A stretch of 64,000 nucleotides of DNA from Candidatus Zixiibacteriota bacterium (GTDB lineage: Bacteria > Zixibacteria > MSB-5A5 > GN15 > JACZUZ01): the NCBI GenBank assembly GCA_024280775.1, contig JAJRPM010000008.1, positions 1 to 64,000 on the forward strand, read 5' to 3'. The position numbers were made by a program, and so were the translations under genes. How positions within the stretch are numbered: the first letter of the stretch is position 1; each line of letters opens with the position of its first letter. Positions 8,973-16,667 of the stretch are shown piece by piece. The notes under the pieces are model-generated. The model saw only the letters and a program-made list of their open reading frames with translations. It was not told where the DNA came from and ran no database searches.

Positions 8973-9746
8973 ATGGATACGTTAACAGTCTTTGGAGGCG
9001 CAATTGCCGCCGGGTTGATAGCTGGGGTGATGGGGCTTGGTGGAGGGGTCCTGATTATTCCAGCGTTGACCATATTTGTGGGAATCCCGATTAAGCAAGC
9101 GGTAGGTATTTCGTTGACATCGGTAATTGCAACCTCGATGTCGTCATCAACTGTGTATCTCAAGAAAGACCTGGTTGATTTGGAAATCGGGATATTGCTG
9201 GCGATAAGCGCTATTGCCGGCGGGCTATCCGGTGGAATCCTCAGCGCTTATATTCGCAACGAACACCTGGCGTTCATATTCTCAGGGATTCTAATATACT
9301 CTGCGATATCTTTTGCTATCAAAAAAGAGAACCTGCAAGCTCCGGAGTCCAAATACAATAAGAAGACGCTATGGGTCTTCTTGCTGATTTCATATTTCAC
9401 CGGAATACTCACCGGGATGCTGGGGATTGGCGGCGGAATCATCTTTATCCCATTGCTGTATCTCGGCCTGAAGATGCCGCTCCCGATTGCAATTGGCACC
9501 TCGGCATTCAAAGTCGGGCTCACCGCCACCGCCGGCGCAGTTATATATTTTATGCGTGGCGATCTCGACCCGGTCCTCTCGATTATTCCTCCGGTAGTTG
9601 TGGGGATGATTGTCGGGGCTAGAGTCGGCGGGATGATTGGTGTCAAAATCAAGTCCAGCGTCACTAAAGGGTTGTTTTCTTTGATGCTGGTGTATTTCAG
9701 CTATAGAATGCTAAGTATGGGCCTGGCGGAATTGGCGAATAAGTGA
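8973..9746 (+). CDS. TauE/SafE-family anion exporter
   Basis: An integral membrane protein of 257 residues with about eight hydrophobic helices. The two halves each carry a glycine-rich motif (G-L-G-G-G-V-L-I-I-P and G-I-G-G-G-I-I-F-I-P), the internal duplication typical of the TauE/SafE (DUF81) family. Members export sulfite, sulfoacetate or related organosulfur anions; the substrate here is not known. It starts 4 bases after the protease stop and is followed by a DUF1634 gene with a one-base overlap (TGATG), a pairing seen in many genomes. Confidence 0.87.
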   Translation: MDTLTVFGGAIAAGLIAGVMGLGGGVLIIPALTIFVGIPIKQAVGISLTSVIATSMSSSTVYLKKDLVDLEIGILLAISAIAGGLSGGILSAYIRNEHLAFIFSGILIYSAISFAIKKENLQAPESKYNKKTLWVFLLISYFTGILTGMLGIGGGIIFIPLLYLGLKMPLPIAIGTSAFKVGLTATAGAVIYFMRGDLDPVLSIIPPVVVGMIVGARVGGMIGVKIKSSVTKGLFSLMLVYFSYRMLSMGLAELANK

Positions 9747-10045
9747 TGATTACTCTTTCTGAGAAAAGCAAAAGCATATTCACGCGCGTTAGTGACACGG
9801 CATTGGCGCTACTATTTGTTCTGATGGTTATCGGCTTTTTCTTAGATAGAAGCGGATTGGATCCCCGTTTTGCTAAGGAAGTAATTATCGCCGCCATAGC
9901 CCTGGCATTAGTTGCAACTCCTATCCGATTGCTGACTTTGGCGCTATTGTTTTCCAAAGAGCAACACCGACATATTGCGCTGATGACATTCTCGCTCATA
10001 GTGATTCTGGCGCTCGGGGTCTTGGTGAAATGGTATCTCCTATGA
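9746..10045 (+). CDS. DUF1634 membrane protein, TauE partner
   Basis: A protein of 99 residues with three hydrophobic helices (about 18-34, 45-65 and 78-98) and a conserved P-I-R-L pair between helices two and three. This matches DUF1634, small membrane proteins coded next to TauE/SafE exporters and presumed to form part of the exporter. The ATG at 9746 overlaps the exporter stop in TGATG; a GTG at 9743 is an alternative. Its own stop overlaps the next ATG in ATGA. Confidence 0.78.
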   Translation: MITLSEKSKSIFTRVSDTALALLFVLMVIGFFLDRSGLDPRFAKEVIIAAIALALVATPIRLLTLALLFSKEQHRHIALMTFSLIVILALGVLVKWYLL

Positions 10046-10710
10046 GCTTCTCATCAGGAGTTGAAGACTATCTGATATTCTGCGATTTCGACGGCACTAT
10101 AGCCGAAGTCGATGTTGGCTATCGCATGCTCAGCGAGTTTTCGGTCACCGGCAACGAAGACCTCGAAGAACTCTGGAACACGCGCAAAATCGGCGCAAGG
10201 GAATGTTTGAAACTCGAAGCCGAGCGCATCAACTCCACCCGTGAAGATATGCTGGCCTATGTCGACCAGTTTGCTCTCGATAAAACGTTTGCGAAATTTG
10301 TAGAATTCGCTGAAAAGCAAGGCAGAGGAATAACTGTCCTTTCGGATGGATTAGACTTCTATATTGAACATCTGCTAGGCAAATACGGCTTGGAACATCT
10401 GCCAGTGCACACCAACCACGCCATCTTCAACGGAACCAAGCTCACAGTAGAATTCCCCTATGATAAGGGTTGCGGAATCTGCGGCTCCTGCAAAGCCGCG
10501 CGCATTAGGGACATCAAGTCACAGGAAAATTTCGACGGAACCGTGGTATTCGTCGGCAATGGATATTCTGATATTTGCGCGATAGCGGAAACTGATCTGC
10601 TCTTTGCCACAGGTGATCTACAAAAATACTGTGTAGCAGAAAATATCACACACACAGCATTCAAGTCATTCGCAGATATTGGAAAAGCGATGTTTGCTGA
10701 CTGGAAATAG
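10042..10710 (+). CDS. HAD phosphatase, MtnX/phosphoserine-phosphatase-like
   Basis: A soluble HAD-superfamily phosphatase, about 222 residues. Motif I is C-D-F-D-G-T near residue 12, motif II is T-V-L-S-D-G-L near residue 98, and motif IV is V-G-N-G-Y-S-D. The Cys-rich segment G-C-G-I-C-G-S-C-K is shared with MtnX-like enzymes, which dephosphorylate an intermediate of methionine salvage. No other methionine-salvage gene is nearby, so the real substrate is open. The start at 10042 gives an ATGA overlap with the previous gene; an ATG at 10030 is also in frame. The gene converges on the structured RNA at 10743-11065. Confidence 0.8.
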   Translation: MSFSSGVEDYLIFCDFDGTIAEVDVGYRMLSEFSVTGNEDLEELWNTRKIGARECLKLEAERINSTREDMLAYVDQFALDKTFAKFVEFAEKQGRGITVLSDGLDFYIEHLLGKYGLEHLPVHTNHAIFNGTKLTVEFPYDKGCGICGSCKAARIRDIKSQENFDGTVVFVGNGYSDICAIAETDLLFATGDLQKYCVAENITHTAFKSFADIGKAMFADWK

Positions 10711-10742
10711 CTCTCCAAAAAACAGGCCAAGAAAACAGGCCC

Positions 10743-10779
10743 AAAAAAAGAGGCCACTGCAATCCGTTACAGTGACCTC
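10743..10779 (-). terminator. Rho-independent terminator of the structured RNA
   Basis: On the minus strand GAGGTCACTG pairs with CAGTGGCCTC (one G-U-type mismatch) and is followed directly by seven T. It sits 32 bases past the end of the convergent phosphatase gene, and the T-run is only on the minus-strand side. Confidence 0.87.
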
Positions 10780-11065
10780 ATAGCAGGTAGATTAGCTTGG
10801 GAAGAATGCATCTCTACCACCTTGCGGTGACACCAGACCTTAAAAAGTTGATTCGAGAATATCGTATTCTCAAAAACTTCTAATTTTCTCTGAGGAAAAG
10901 GTCCAGTTCCACCACTGTAATTTCTCCTCAGATCAGGGCGCTAATTTATGAACGGCCCAGCGGCCCACCGCACCTGTTCACATAGCGGCCGTGCGAAGTC
11001 TGCGTGAGAAGACCGGTCAACTTCGGGTATTCACTACCCGGGAATCCCTGTCTTCTATGTCCCCC
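10743..11065 (-). ncRNA. Unidentified structured RNA with its own terminator
   Basis: The minus strand reads as a highly folded RNA of about 320 nt. It starts near a run of five G at 11061-11065. Helices include: an outer helix pairing 11055-11060 with 10980-10985; a helix pairing about 11050-11056 with 11007-11013; a hairpin CGGGTA/TACCCG at 11024-11040; a long arm pairing 10925-10931 with 10890-10896; a hairpin at 10855-10871; a GCAA-capped hairpin at 10818-10829; and the terminator at 10743-10779. I looked for tmRNA (no 3' CCA or T arm), RNase P (no conserved P4 strands), SRP RNA (no GGAAG loop) and 6S RNA (too long, not one rod) and found none. No gene follows on this strand, so it is not a leader. 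A divergent member of a known family remains possible. Confidence 0.55.
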
Positions 11066-11329
11066 ATCAGTCTCTAGCTATCTATTCGATAGGCTATGCA
11101 ACCGACTTATTGGTTAAACGAGTTATTGGCTTTATAGTTTCACGCAAAATTTGCGCTTCTGTTCGTAGCTTCGTAAAATCGGTGTATTGCCCCTGGCTCG
11201 CATAACATTTGCCAAGAGCCCCGGTTGTGAATACTTTTGCATGGCTGTCGATAGTCTCATAATTAGAGTCAGACATCAGTTAGATTAAGAAAAATAACAC
11301 TTCAAATAGAGCATCGCGGAAAGACTAAT
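11066..11329. other. Region between the structured RNA and asnS
   Basis: This should contain the divergent promoters of the structured RNA (minus) and asnS (plus). A minus-strand TTGCAT at 11094-11099 followed at short spacing by TAGCTA is a weak promoter candidate for the RNA. An open frame of 60 codons on the minus strand (11094-11276) has no ribosome-binding site and no recognisable family; I do not call it a gene. Confidence 0.35.
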
Positions 11330-12730
11330 ATGGATTACAAAACACGAGTTCGAATCTCTACGATACTAATTGACGAAAAAGTTACCCCCGGGACCGATGT
11401 GACCCTCCTTGGATGGGTGCGCACAGTGCGCATCGGTAAGGCCGTGAGTTTCGTCGAAGTCAATGACGGCTCCTGCCGCAGTGGCATTCAAGGAGTCGCC
11501 GAAACCGAGTCACATCCCGAGTTGAAAACTATCACCACCGGCGCCTCAGTTCGCATGAAAGGCGCCTTGGTGGTTTCCGAGGGCAAAGGACAAAAATACG
11601 AAGTGCAGATTAGCTCTATCGAATTGATAGGCGCCGCGCCGGATAATTTCCCCTTGCAGAAGAAACGTCACAGCATGGAGTTCCTGCGTGAAATCGCCCA
11701 CTTGCGTCCACGCTCAAATACCTTTGGCGCGATAAACCGTCTGCGCTCCAAACTCGCGTACGGTATTCACAAATACTATCAGGAGCGCGGTTTCAATTAT
11801 ATCCATACTCCGATTATCACCGCCTCGGACTGCGAGGGCGCAGGAGATATGTTTCGGGTCTCCACTTTGCCAGCTGATAATCCGCCAAAAACGAAAGAAG
11901 GCGGTATTGATTGGGACAAAGATTTCTTCGCCGAGCAGACATTTTTGACCGTTTCGGGCCAATTGGAGGGCGAAGCGCTGGCTACTGCGTTGGGTGATAT
12001 TTACACTTTCGGACCTACTTTCCGCTCGGAAAACTCGAATACCTCACGTCACGCCTCAGAGTTTTGGATGATTGAGCCGGAAATGGCCTGGGCGGAGCTG
12101 GAGGATAACATGGACCTCGCTGAGGATTTCCTTAAGGAAATCTTCAAATTCACGCTCAATGAATGCTCCGATGAAATGGAGTTTTTCAATCAATGGATAG
12201 AAAAGGGCGCGATTGAAAAACTCGAAGGCGTGATCAACAATCAATTCGAGCGGCTTTCCTATACTGATGCGATCAAGATTCTGGAGAAGAACTCCGACAA
12301 GTTCGAATTTCCCGTTGGCTGGGGAACAGATTTGCAGTCCGAGCATGAGCGCTATTTGACCGAGCAGGTTGTCAAGAAACCTGTGATTCTCTATGATTAT
12401 CCCGAGGAAATCAAAAGCTTCTATATGAAAGTCTCAGGCGACGGTAAAACTGTCGGCGCGATGGATGTCCTGGTCCCGGGAATCGGCGAAATCATCGGCG
12501 GCTCCCAAAGAGAAGAGCGCCTCGATGTACTAGTAGAGCGCATGAAAAAGAAAGGCCTAAACCCCGAAGACGAAACCTATCAATGGTACCTCGACCTACG
12601 CCGCTTCGGCACCGTCCCCCACTCCGGCTTCGGCCTGGGCTTCGAGCGAACTTTGATGTATGTTAGTGGCCTGAGTAATATCCGAGATGTGATACCGTTT
12701 CCGAGAACACCGCGGTGGGCTAAGTTTTAG
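11330..12730 (+). CDS. asnS: Asparaginyl-tRNA synthetase
   Basis: A class IIb aminoacyl-tRNA synthetase charging tRNA-Asn, 466 residues. An N-terminal OB-fold anticodon domain (about 18-110) with L-L-G-W-V-R-T is followed by the catalytic domain: motif 2 is F-G-P-T-F-R-S-E-N-S-N-T-S-R-H near residues 223-240 and motif 3 is G-F-G-L-G-F-E-R near residues 436-443. The W-M-I-E-P-E and A-x-L-x-D-N-M segments favour AsnS over AspS. The ATG at 11330 has a GCGGAAAG box upstream. An uncharacterised HEPN-like gene follows after 17 bases. Confidence 0.95.
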   Translation: MDYKTRVRISTILIDEKVTPGTDVTLLGWVRTVRIGKAVSFVEVNDGSCRSGIQGVAETESHPELKTITTGASVRMKGALVVSEGKGQKYEVQISSIELIGAAPDNFPLQKKRHSMEFLREIAHLRPRSNTFGAINRLRSKLAYGIHKYYQERGFNYIHTPIITASDCEGAGDMFRVSTLPADNPPKTKEGGIDWDKDFFAEQTFLTVSGQLEGEALATALGDIYTFGPTFRSENSNTSRHASEFWMIEPEMAWAELEDNMDLAEDFLKEIFKFTLNECSDEMEFFNQWIEKGAIEKLEGVINNQFERLSYTDAIKILEKNSDKFEFPVGWGTDLQSEHERYLTEQVVKKPVILYDYPEEIKSFYMKVSGDGKTVGAMDVLVPGIGEIIGGSQREERLDVLVERMKKKGLNPEDETYQWYLDLRRFGTVPHSGFGLGFERTLMYVSGLSNIRDVIPFPRTPRWAKF

Positions 12731-12747
12731 GAGGCGAAATTGAGTTT

Positions 12748-13551
12748 ATGAAGACGAAGAAGAGTATCAGAGAAGAAATTAAGAAGTTAGAACTAGCTGG
12801 AGTAACAATACTGTATCTCGAACTAGCCTCAAAGAGCGAAAGATATCTCGACGCTCTTAAGAGCATCGATCAAACTTTTCAGAAGGCTTTGTCTGAGCGC
12901 AAGCCAAAGTCCACGATCAGTGACTATCAGGGATGGTATGCACAAGCACATGCAGTTGTACGACAGATTATCCCTGATCATCTGGATGAATTCGTAAAGC
13001 AATTCAAGCATCAGCGGGTGAGAAAAGAAATCACTTATGAGAATTACACGATTGAAGATTACCTGATTCGTCTAAGTATCACCCGGGGAGGGGATCCCTT
13101 ATTTGACACGCTGGAAGCGTTCCACTTCAAATTTGAGCGGCAAATAGAAATACTGAAGTCCGCTAATATCATGTTAGACTCCCAACTATCGAGCATTCGG
13201 GGCACCCTACAAGCTGAACTCTTTGACGATGAACTTTCTGCGGCGAGGCATCTTAGTGAGAAAGGTTTTCTCCGCGCCGCTGGAGCTCTTGCCGGTGTGA
13301 CGCTAGAACGACACTTATCATTAGTCGTAGAGGAGCACAAAGTACCGATTCGCAAGAAGAATCGAACTATTGCGGACTACAACGACGGATTAAAAGACTT
13401 CGGCACATATGACATCCCTGACTGGAGGTTCATCCAAAGATTGGCCGATATACGAAATATGTGCGATCATGACAAAGACCGAGAACCCCGCGATGATGAG
13501 ATCGTGGAATTGCTCGACGGCGTTGATAAGATTATTAAGACAGTTTCGTAG
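12748..13551 (+). CDS. Uncharacterised protein with C-terminal HEPN-like domain
   Basis: A soluble protein of 267 residues. The N-terminal half is helical with charged stretches. The C-terminal part (about 170-267) has a V-T-L-E-R-H-L helix and an R-N-M-C-D-H segment (R-x4-H) near residue 240 followed by an acidic helix. This resembles HEPN and DUF4145-type domains, where R-x4-6-H is the RNase active site. HEPN proteins often act in toxin-antitoxin or phage defence systems, but no nucleotidyltransferase antitoxin is adjacent. A strong GGAGG at 12730-12734 precedes the ATG by 13 bases, longer than usual. Its stop codon lies inside the arm of a family B repeat. Function is inferred only at the fold level. 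Confidence 0.6.
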   Translation: MKTKKSIREEIKKLELAGVTILYLELASKSERYLDALKSIDQTFQKALSERKPKSTISDYQGWYAQAHAVVRQIIPDHLDEFVKQFKHQRVRKEITYENYTIEDYLIRLSITRGGDPLFDTLEAFHFKFERQIEILKSANIMLDSQLSSIRGTLQAELFDDELSAARHLSEKGFLRAAGALAGVTLERHLSLVVEEHKVPIRKKNRTIADYNDGLKDFGTYDIPDWRFIQRLADIRNMCDHDKDREPRDDEIVELLDGVDKIIKTVS

Positions 13552-13672
13552 GTCGGGTTCCGTAGCGTCGCAGACGCGCAGAAACCCGACATCTCTGCTG
13601 ATTACCGAAACTATCATAATGTCGGGTTTCTGCGTCACATGAATGTGACTCCGGAACCCGACCTACGAAACT
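13542..13672. repeat. REP-like doublet, family B, full copy
   Basis: Perfect 21-base terminal arms (starting AGTTTCGTAGGTCGGG at 13542 and ending with its complement at 13672). Internal hairpins are GCGTCGCAGACGC, GTCACATGAATGTGAC and a longer pairing of GAAACCCGACAT with ATGTCGGGTTTC. The left arm contains the stop codon of the HEPN-like gene and the right arm the stop of the convergent methyltransferase, so the element supplies the 3' ends of both genes and probably folds as a two-way transcript end. Confidence 0.9.
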
Positions 13673-14456
13673 ATTCGTTGTTAGCAATGTGGTACATGAT
13701 ATTTTCGTCTTCCCAATAAATATTTGAGGTGTCCGAAAAATCATTGCGGATATTATCTTCAAACTGGCTTAGAGCCGATGTAAGTTCTTTTTCACTGTAA
13801 AGACTAAATGTGGAATAATGACGCTGCTTAACTAGCAACGCGAGTCGCTCTAGTGACATTGAGCGTTTGTAGGGGAATTTGGTCACAGATTTTAGTTCAA
13901 GCGTTTCTAGCTTCGACAATTCTTTTTCGATGACGTCCTGATGATAGAGACGTGATTCTTTTTCGAGGAATCCAGGAAAATATTTTCCCCAAATGCTATT
14001 GTTGTTTTGCTCTGCCAAACGCGTATATACGAATAGTTGACCGTGGTCAACCAGGAGACGAACGCTCTCCAGGAAAAACTCATTGAGTTGGAAATGATGT
14101 ATCGCATTAAATGTGAAAATTGCATCTAGAGCGGCATTTTCCAAAGGAATGTTTTCTGATGGAGAATCGACAATTGTGAATCTATGAATGTCTTTTATTT
14201 GAAATTGTACTTTGAGCTCCCGAAGCATTTCGGAACTGTTATCGCAACAAAATAACGAGAGTTGTTCTCCGTACGCTTCAGATAGCATCATAGAATAACG
14301 GCCAGATCCGCATCCTACATCAGCGCAAATTAGGCCTTTATGGCCTTTTAGATTTGAAGTGATGAAACGAATCGGCTCGGTATCTGTAGTTCTAAGATTG
14401 CTATATTCCTTGGCAACTTGCGTAAAATGAAGACCCATGCTTGTGTGCATTAGCAA
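13671..14456 (-). CDS. Class I SAM-dependent methyltransferase
   Basis: A small-molecule or lipid-type methyltransferase of 261 residues. SAM motif I is A-D-V-G-C-G-S-G-R-Y near residues 45-54, the acidic motif II C-C-D-N-S near 70, and motif IV F-N-A-I-H-H-F near 115, as in Methyltransf_11/25 families (UbiE/BioC-like). The substrate is unknown. The gene is alone on its strand, convergent with the HEPN-like gene; the two stop codons lie in the two arms of the repeat at 13542-13672. M1 or M7 (six codons further in) could be the start. Confidence 0.8.
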   Translation of the reverse strand: MLMHTSMGLHFTQVAKEYSNLRTTDTEPIRFITSNLKGHKGLICADVGCGSGRYSMMLSEAYGEQLSLFCCDNSSEMLRELKVQFQIKDIHRFTIVDSPSENIPLENAALDAIFTFNAIHHFQLNEFFLESVRLLVDHGQLFVYTRLAEQNNNSIWGKYFPGFLEKESRLYHQDVIEKELSKLETLELKSVTKFPYKRSMSLERLALLVKQRHYSTFSLYSEKELTSALSQFEDNIRNDFSDTSNIYWEDENIMYHIANNE

Positions 14457-15079
14457 TTTCCTTAGTTGAGCTAGAGTTCATATCTCCCAGACCACTAGAG
14501 TAGAACATCGATTATTTCGCCCAATTCAGGATAATTCATGAATGGTCAAATGAATCAATTGATACAACAAATACGCTACGGGCCTAGAGACCATAGATTA
14601 GTAAGGTAGCAAGCAATTCCCATTCAGTCAAGCAAGAGGCATGGTGGATAACCTCCCGCACAGTAACCACTTTAGCTGGCGTGGCCCGGACATTTGTCCG
14701 GGTTTCAGCTCGTTGCGCAACTGTTTCGAAAGAAACCGGGACTAACGTCCCGGCCACACTGCCGGAATAGAATCAAACGGAATAGAATCAAAACAACACC
14801 TTCTCAAAATCACCACCAACTCACACCATTTTCCGCATCGGCCTATTATAGATGCATCGCCCAACTCGCAAGCGCCAATAATGACACGAATTACAAAAAG
14901 ACTACAACATTCCTCCACGAGGTACTCATATTAACCAAACGAACCCATTTCGCATCGTTCATCTTATGTCCTCAAGCGGTATTTTTCACTATACTAATTA
15001 CGAGCCGCTCTTAGGCTCAACATTCTCAGCCCGGCGTTACGGGCCTCAATAAACTGGAATCTCATCACGAGGTGGATAT
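14457..15079. other. Intergenic region with a family C repeat
   Basis: Divergent promoter region of the methyltransferase and pyrF. It contains the REP-like doublet at 14681-14757, followed by a short direct repeat of GGAATAGAATCAAA at about 14764-14790. An open frame of about 100 codons here starts inside the repeat and is Ser/Thr/His-rich without family resemblance; I see no gene. Confidence 0.5.
14681..14757. repeat. REP-like doublet, family C (GTGGCC ... GGCCAC)
   Basis: Outer arms GTGGCC/GGCCAC, two strong internal hairpins (CCCGGACATTTGTCCGGG and CCGGGACTAACGTCCCGG) and a GTTTC/GAAAC pairing near the middle. The build is the same as families A and B: GTRG at each outer end, then a hairpin, in two inverted units. 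Only one copy is seen in the window. Confidence 0.85.
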
Positions 15080-15997
15080 ATGAAAGCCATAGACAAACTC
15101 AAGCAAGCCCAGGTCAAAAACAACTCCATGTTGTGCGTAGGCTTAGACTTAGACCCCAAAAGAGTCCCCCAGCCCTTCGGCGCATCCTCCAAAGGACTAT
15201 TCGACTTTGCCAGACTAATAATCGAATCCACCTCAGACTTAGTCTCGGCCTATAAACCCAATCTGGCGTTCTTCGAGGCCATGGGCTCCGATGGAATCTC
15301 TCTCTTACAACAAATCTGTCGCCGCATCCCCGAAGATATCCCAATCATCCTCGATGCCAAACGCGGAGACATCGGCAACACCTCCGCCCAATACGCCGCC
15401 GCTCTCTACAAAAACTTCGGAGCCGACTGGGTGACTGTGAATCCCTACATGGGCCACGACTCAATCAAACCTTTTCTGGATTATCAGGATCGCGGCGTTT
15501 TCGTCCTTTGCCTGACCTCAAACCCCGGAAGCATGGACTTCCAAACTCTAAACTGTGACGGCCAGCCGCTATATATGCGTGTCTGCGAAAAAGCCGCCCA
15601 ATGGAATACCAATCAAAACATCGGCCTGGTAGTCGGCGCCACTCATCCCGATAGCATGACCAACATCCGGCGCAGCGCCGAAGATATGCCCCTGCTAATC
15701 CCCGGTATCGGCGCCCAGGGCGGAGCTCTCGAAAAAGCCGTGATAGGCGGCTCGGCCAATTTCACCAAAACCGCGCTTCTAAATGTCTCGCGCTCAGTCC
15801 TCTATGCCAGCAAAGGGCAGGACTTCGCCGAAAAAGCCCGCGAAAGCGCCCAAAAAATCGTCACAAAAATCAACGCGCTAAGACCAACAAATCGTGACGA
15901 TAGCGCATCTCAGCCAGCTTCAAACCCGGGCGCTGAATCCGCGACCGAATCATGTCAAATAAACACCGAAACCTCATCGACAGGTCAGGTAAACTGA
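15080..15997 (+). CDS. pyrF: Orotidine 5'-phosphate decarboxylase
   Basis: The last step of UMP synthesis. The active-site strand D-A-K-R-G-D-I-G-N-T is near residues 93-102, and L-C-V-G-L-D and L-I-P-G-I-G-A-Q-G-G segments are present. Length and the extra segments between strands mark it as the long type 2 PyrF subfamily. The last 35 residues are a Ser/Ala/Thr/Asn-rich tail outside the enzyme fold. AGGTGG lies 5 bases before the ATG. It is monocistronic: no pyr neighbour is seen. Confidence 0.93.
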   Translation: MKAIDKLKQAQVKNNSMLCVGLDLDPKRVPQPFGASSKGLFDFARLIIESTSDLVSAYKPNLAFFEAMGSDGISLLQQICRRIPEDIPIILDAKRGDIGNTSAQYAAALYKNFGADWVTVNPYMGHDSIKPFLDYQDRGVFVLCLTSNPGSMDFQTLNCDGQPLYMRVCEKAAQWNTNQNIGLVVGATHPDSMTNIRRSAEDMPLLIPGIGAQGGALEKAVIGGSANFTKTALLNVSRSVLYASKGQDFAEKARESAQKIVTKINALRPTNRDDSASQPASNPGAESATESCQINTETSSTGQVN

Positions 15998-16667
15998 TTC
16001 TCAAGAGCCGCCTCTGAAAAGGCCTAGAAGCAAGACCTTAGCGGTCTGCGAAACCGAACTATTTCTTGACGAACGCCCCGCTAGAAGCTATATTTTCTCA
16101 GCGTTACTCTGAGTTACCAAAAGCTAATCTGCTACTGGTGATTTCATCGTAACCGTTATAGTTTTTACACAGCGACTTTGCCCAAACTCGCGCTATAGTA
16201 CTCTCTCAATAACTTCACCCGCCCTATGGTGGACTATAAAATTGGTGAATTGTTAGCATACACTTGATTTCAAACTGACAGTGAACAATTGAATTTACAC
16301 AATTCGGTAAGAGAATCTGTAAGAATTTCGCAACATCCGTTGCGCTGGGAATGGATTTTGCCCAACTGACTATAGATTGGTCTGCAAGGTGGGTTGATAA
16401 GCAATTCCACCCTAAGCATTTTATGGGTAAACAAACAGGAGTATATATTCTGACCGGAAAGAAGATTGCCGTAACTCGTTAGTCCTCAATGCACTCTAGT
16501 AAAGTGAGAATCCCCCATCGAAAGCTGAAGAATTCGCAACGAGAACTATGCAAAGAATTGCACCATTGACGCAGGTAGTCTCTACTGACTCTAGATTCTC
16601 CTTAGACCAAGCATGAATATCGAAAAAAATATCATAATTCATAAACATTCAACAACAGGGAGTAAAT
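15998..16667. other. Intergenic region / long 5' leader of the giant secreted protein
   Basis: A good promoter lies at 16066-16094 and the next start codon is about 570 bases downstream, so the leader is long or a second promoter exists. I see no tRNA, no terminator and no convincing riboswitch. An AGGGAG ribosome site lies just before the ATG at 16668. Confidence 0.45.
16066..16094 (+). promoter_or_regulatory. Sigma-70-like promoter
   Basis: TTGACG (16066-16071), a 17-base spacer, then TATATT (16089-16094). The same -35/-10 pattern recurs at 24708, 46988, 54181 and on the minus strand at 46861. Confidence 0.65.

Noticed and set aside
10743-11065. RNase P RNA, tmRNA or SRP RNA identity for the structured RNA
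   Set aside because: On the plus strand GAGGAAAAGGTCC resembles the RNase P P4 strand, but the terminator shows transcription from the minus strand, and the matching 3' strand, tRNA-like ends and GGAAG loop are all missing.
11094-11276. Minus-strand open frame of 60 codons upstream of the structured RNA
   Set aside because: No ribosome-binding site, no recognisable family, and it lies in the probable promoter region of the RNA and asnS.
14694-15014. Open frame of about 106 codons upstream of pyrF
   Set aside because: It begins within the family C repeat, has low-complexity composition and matches no family.
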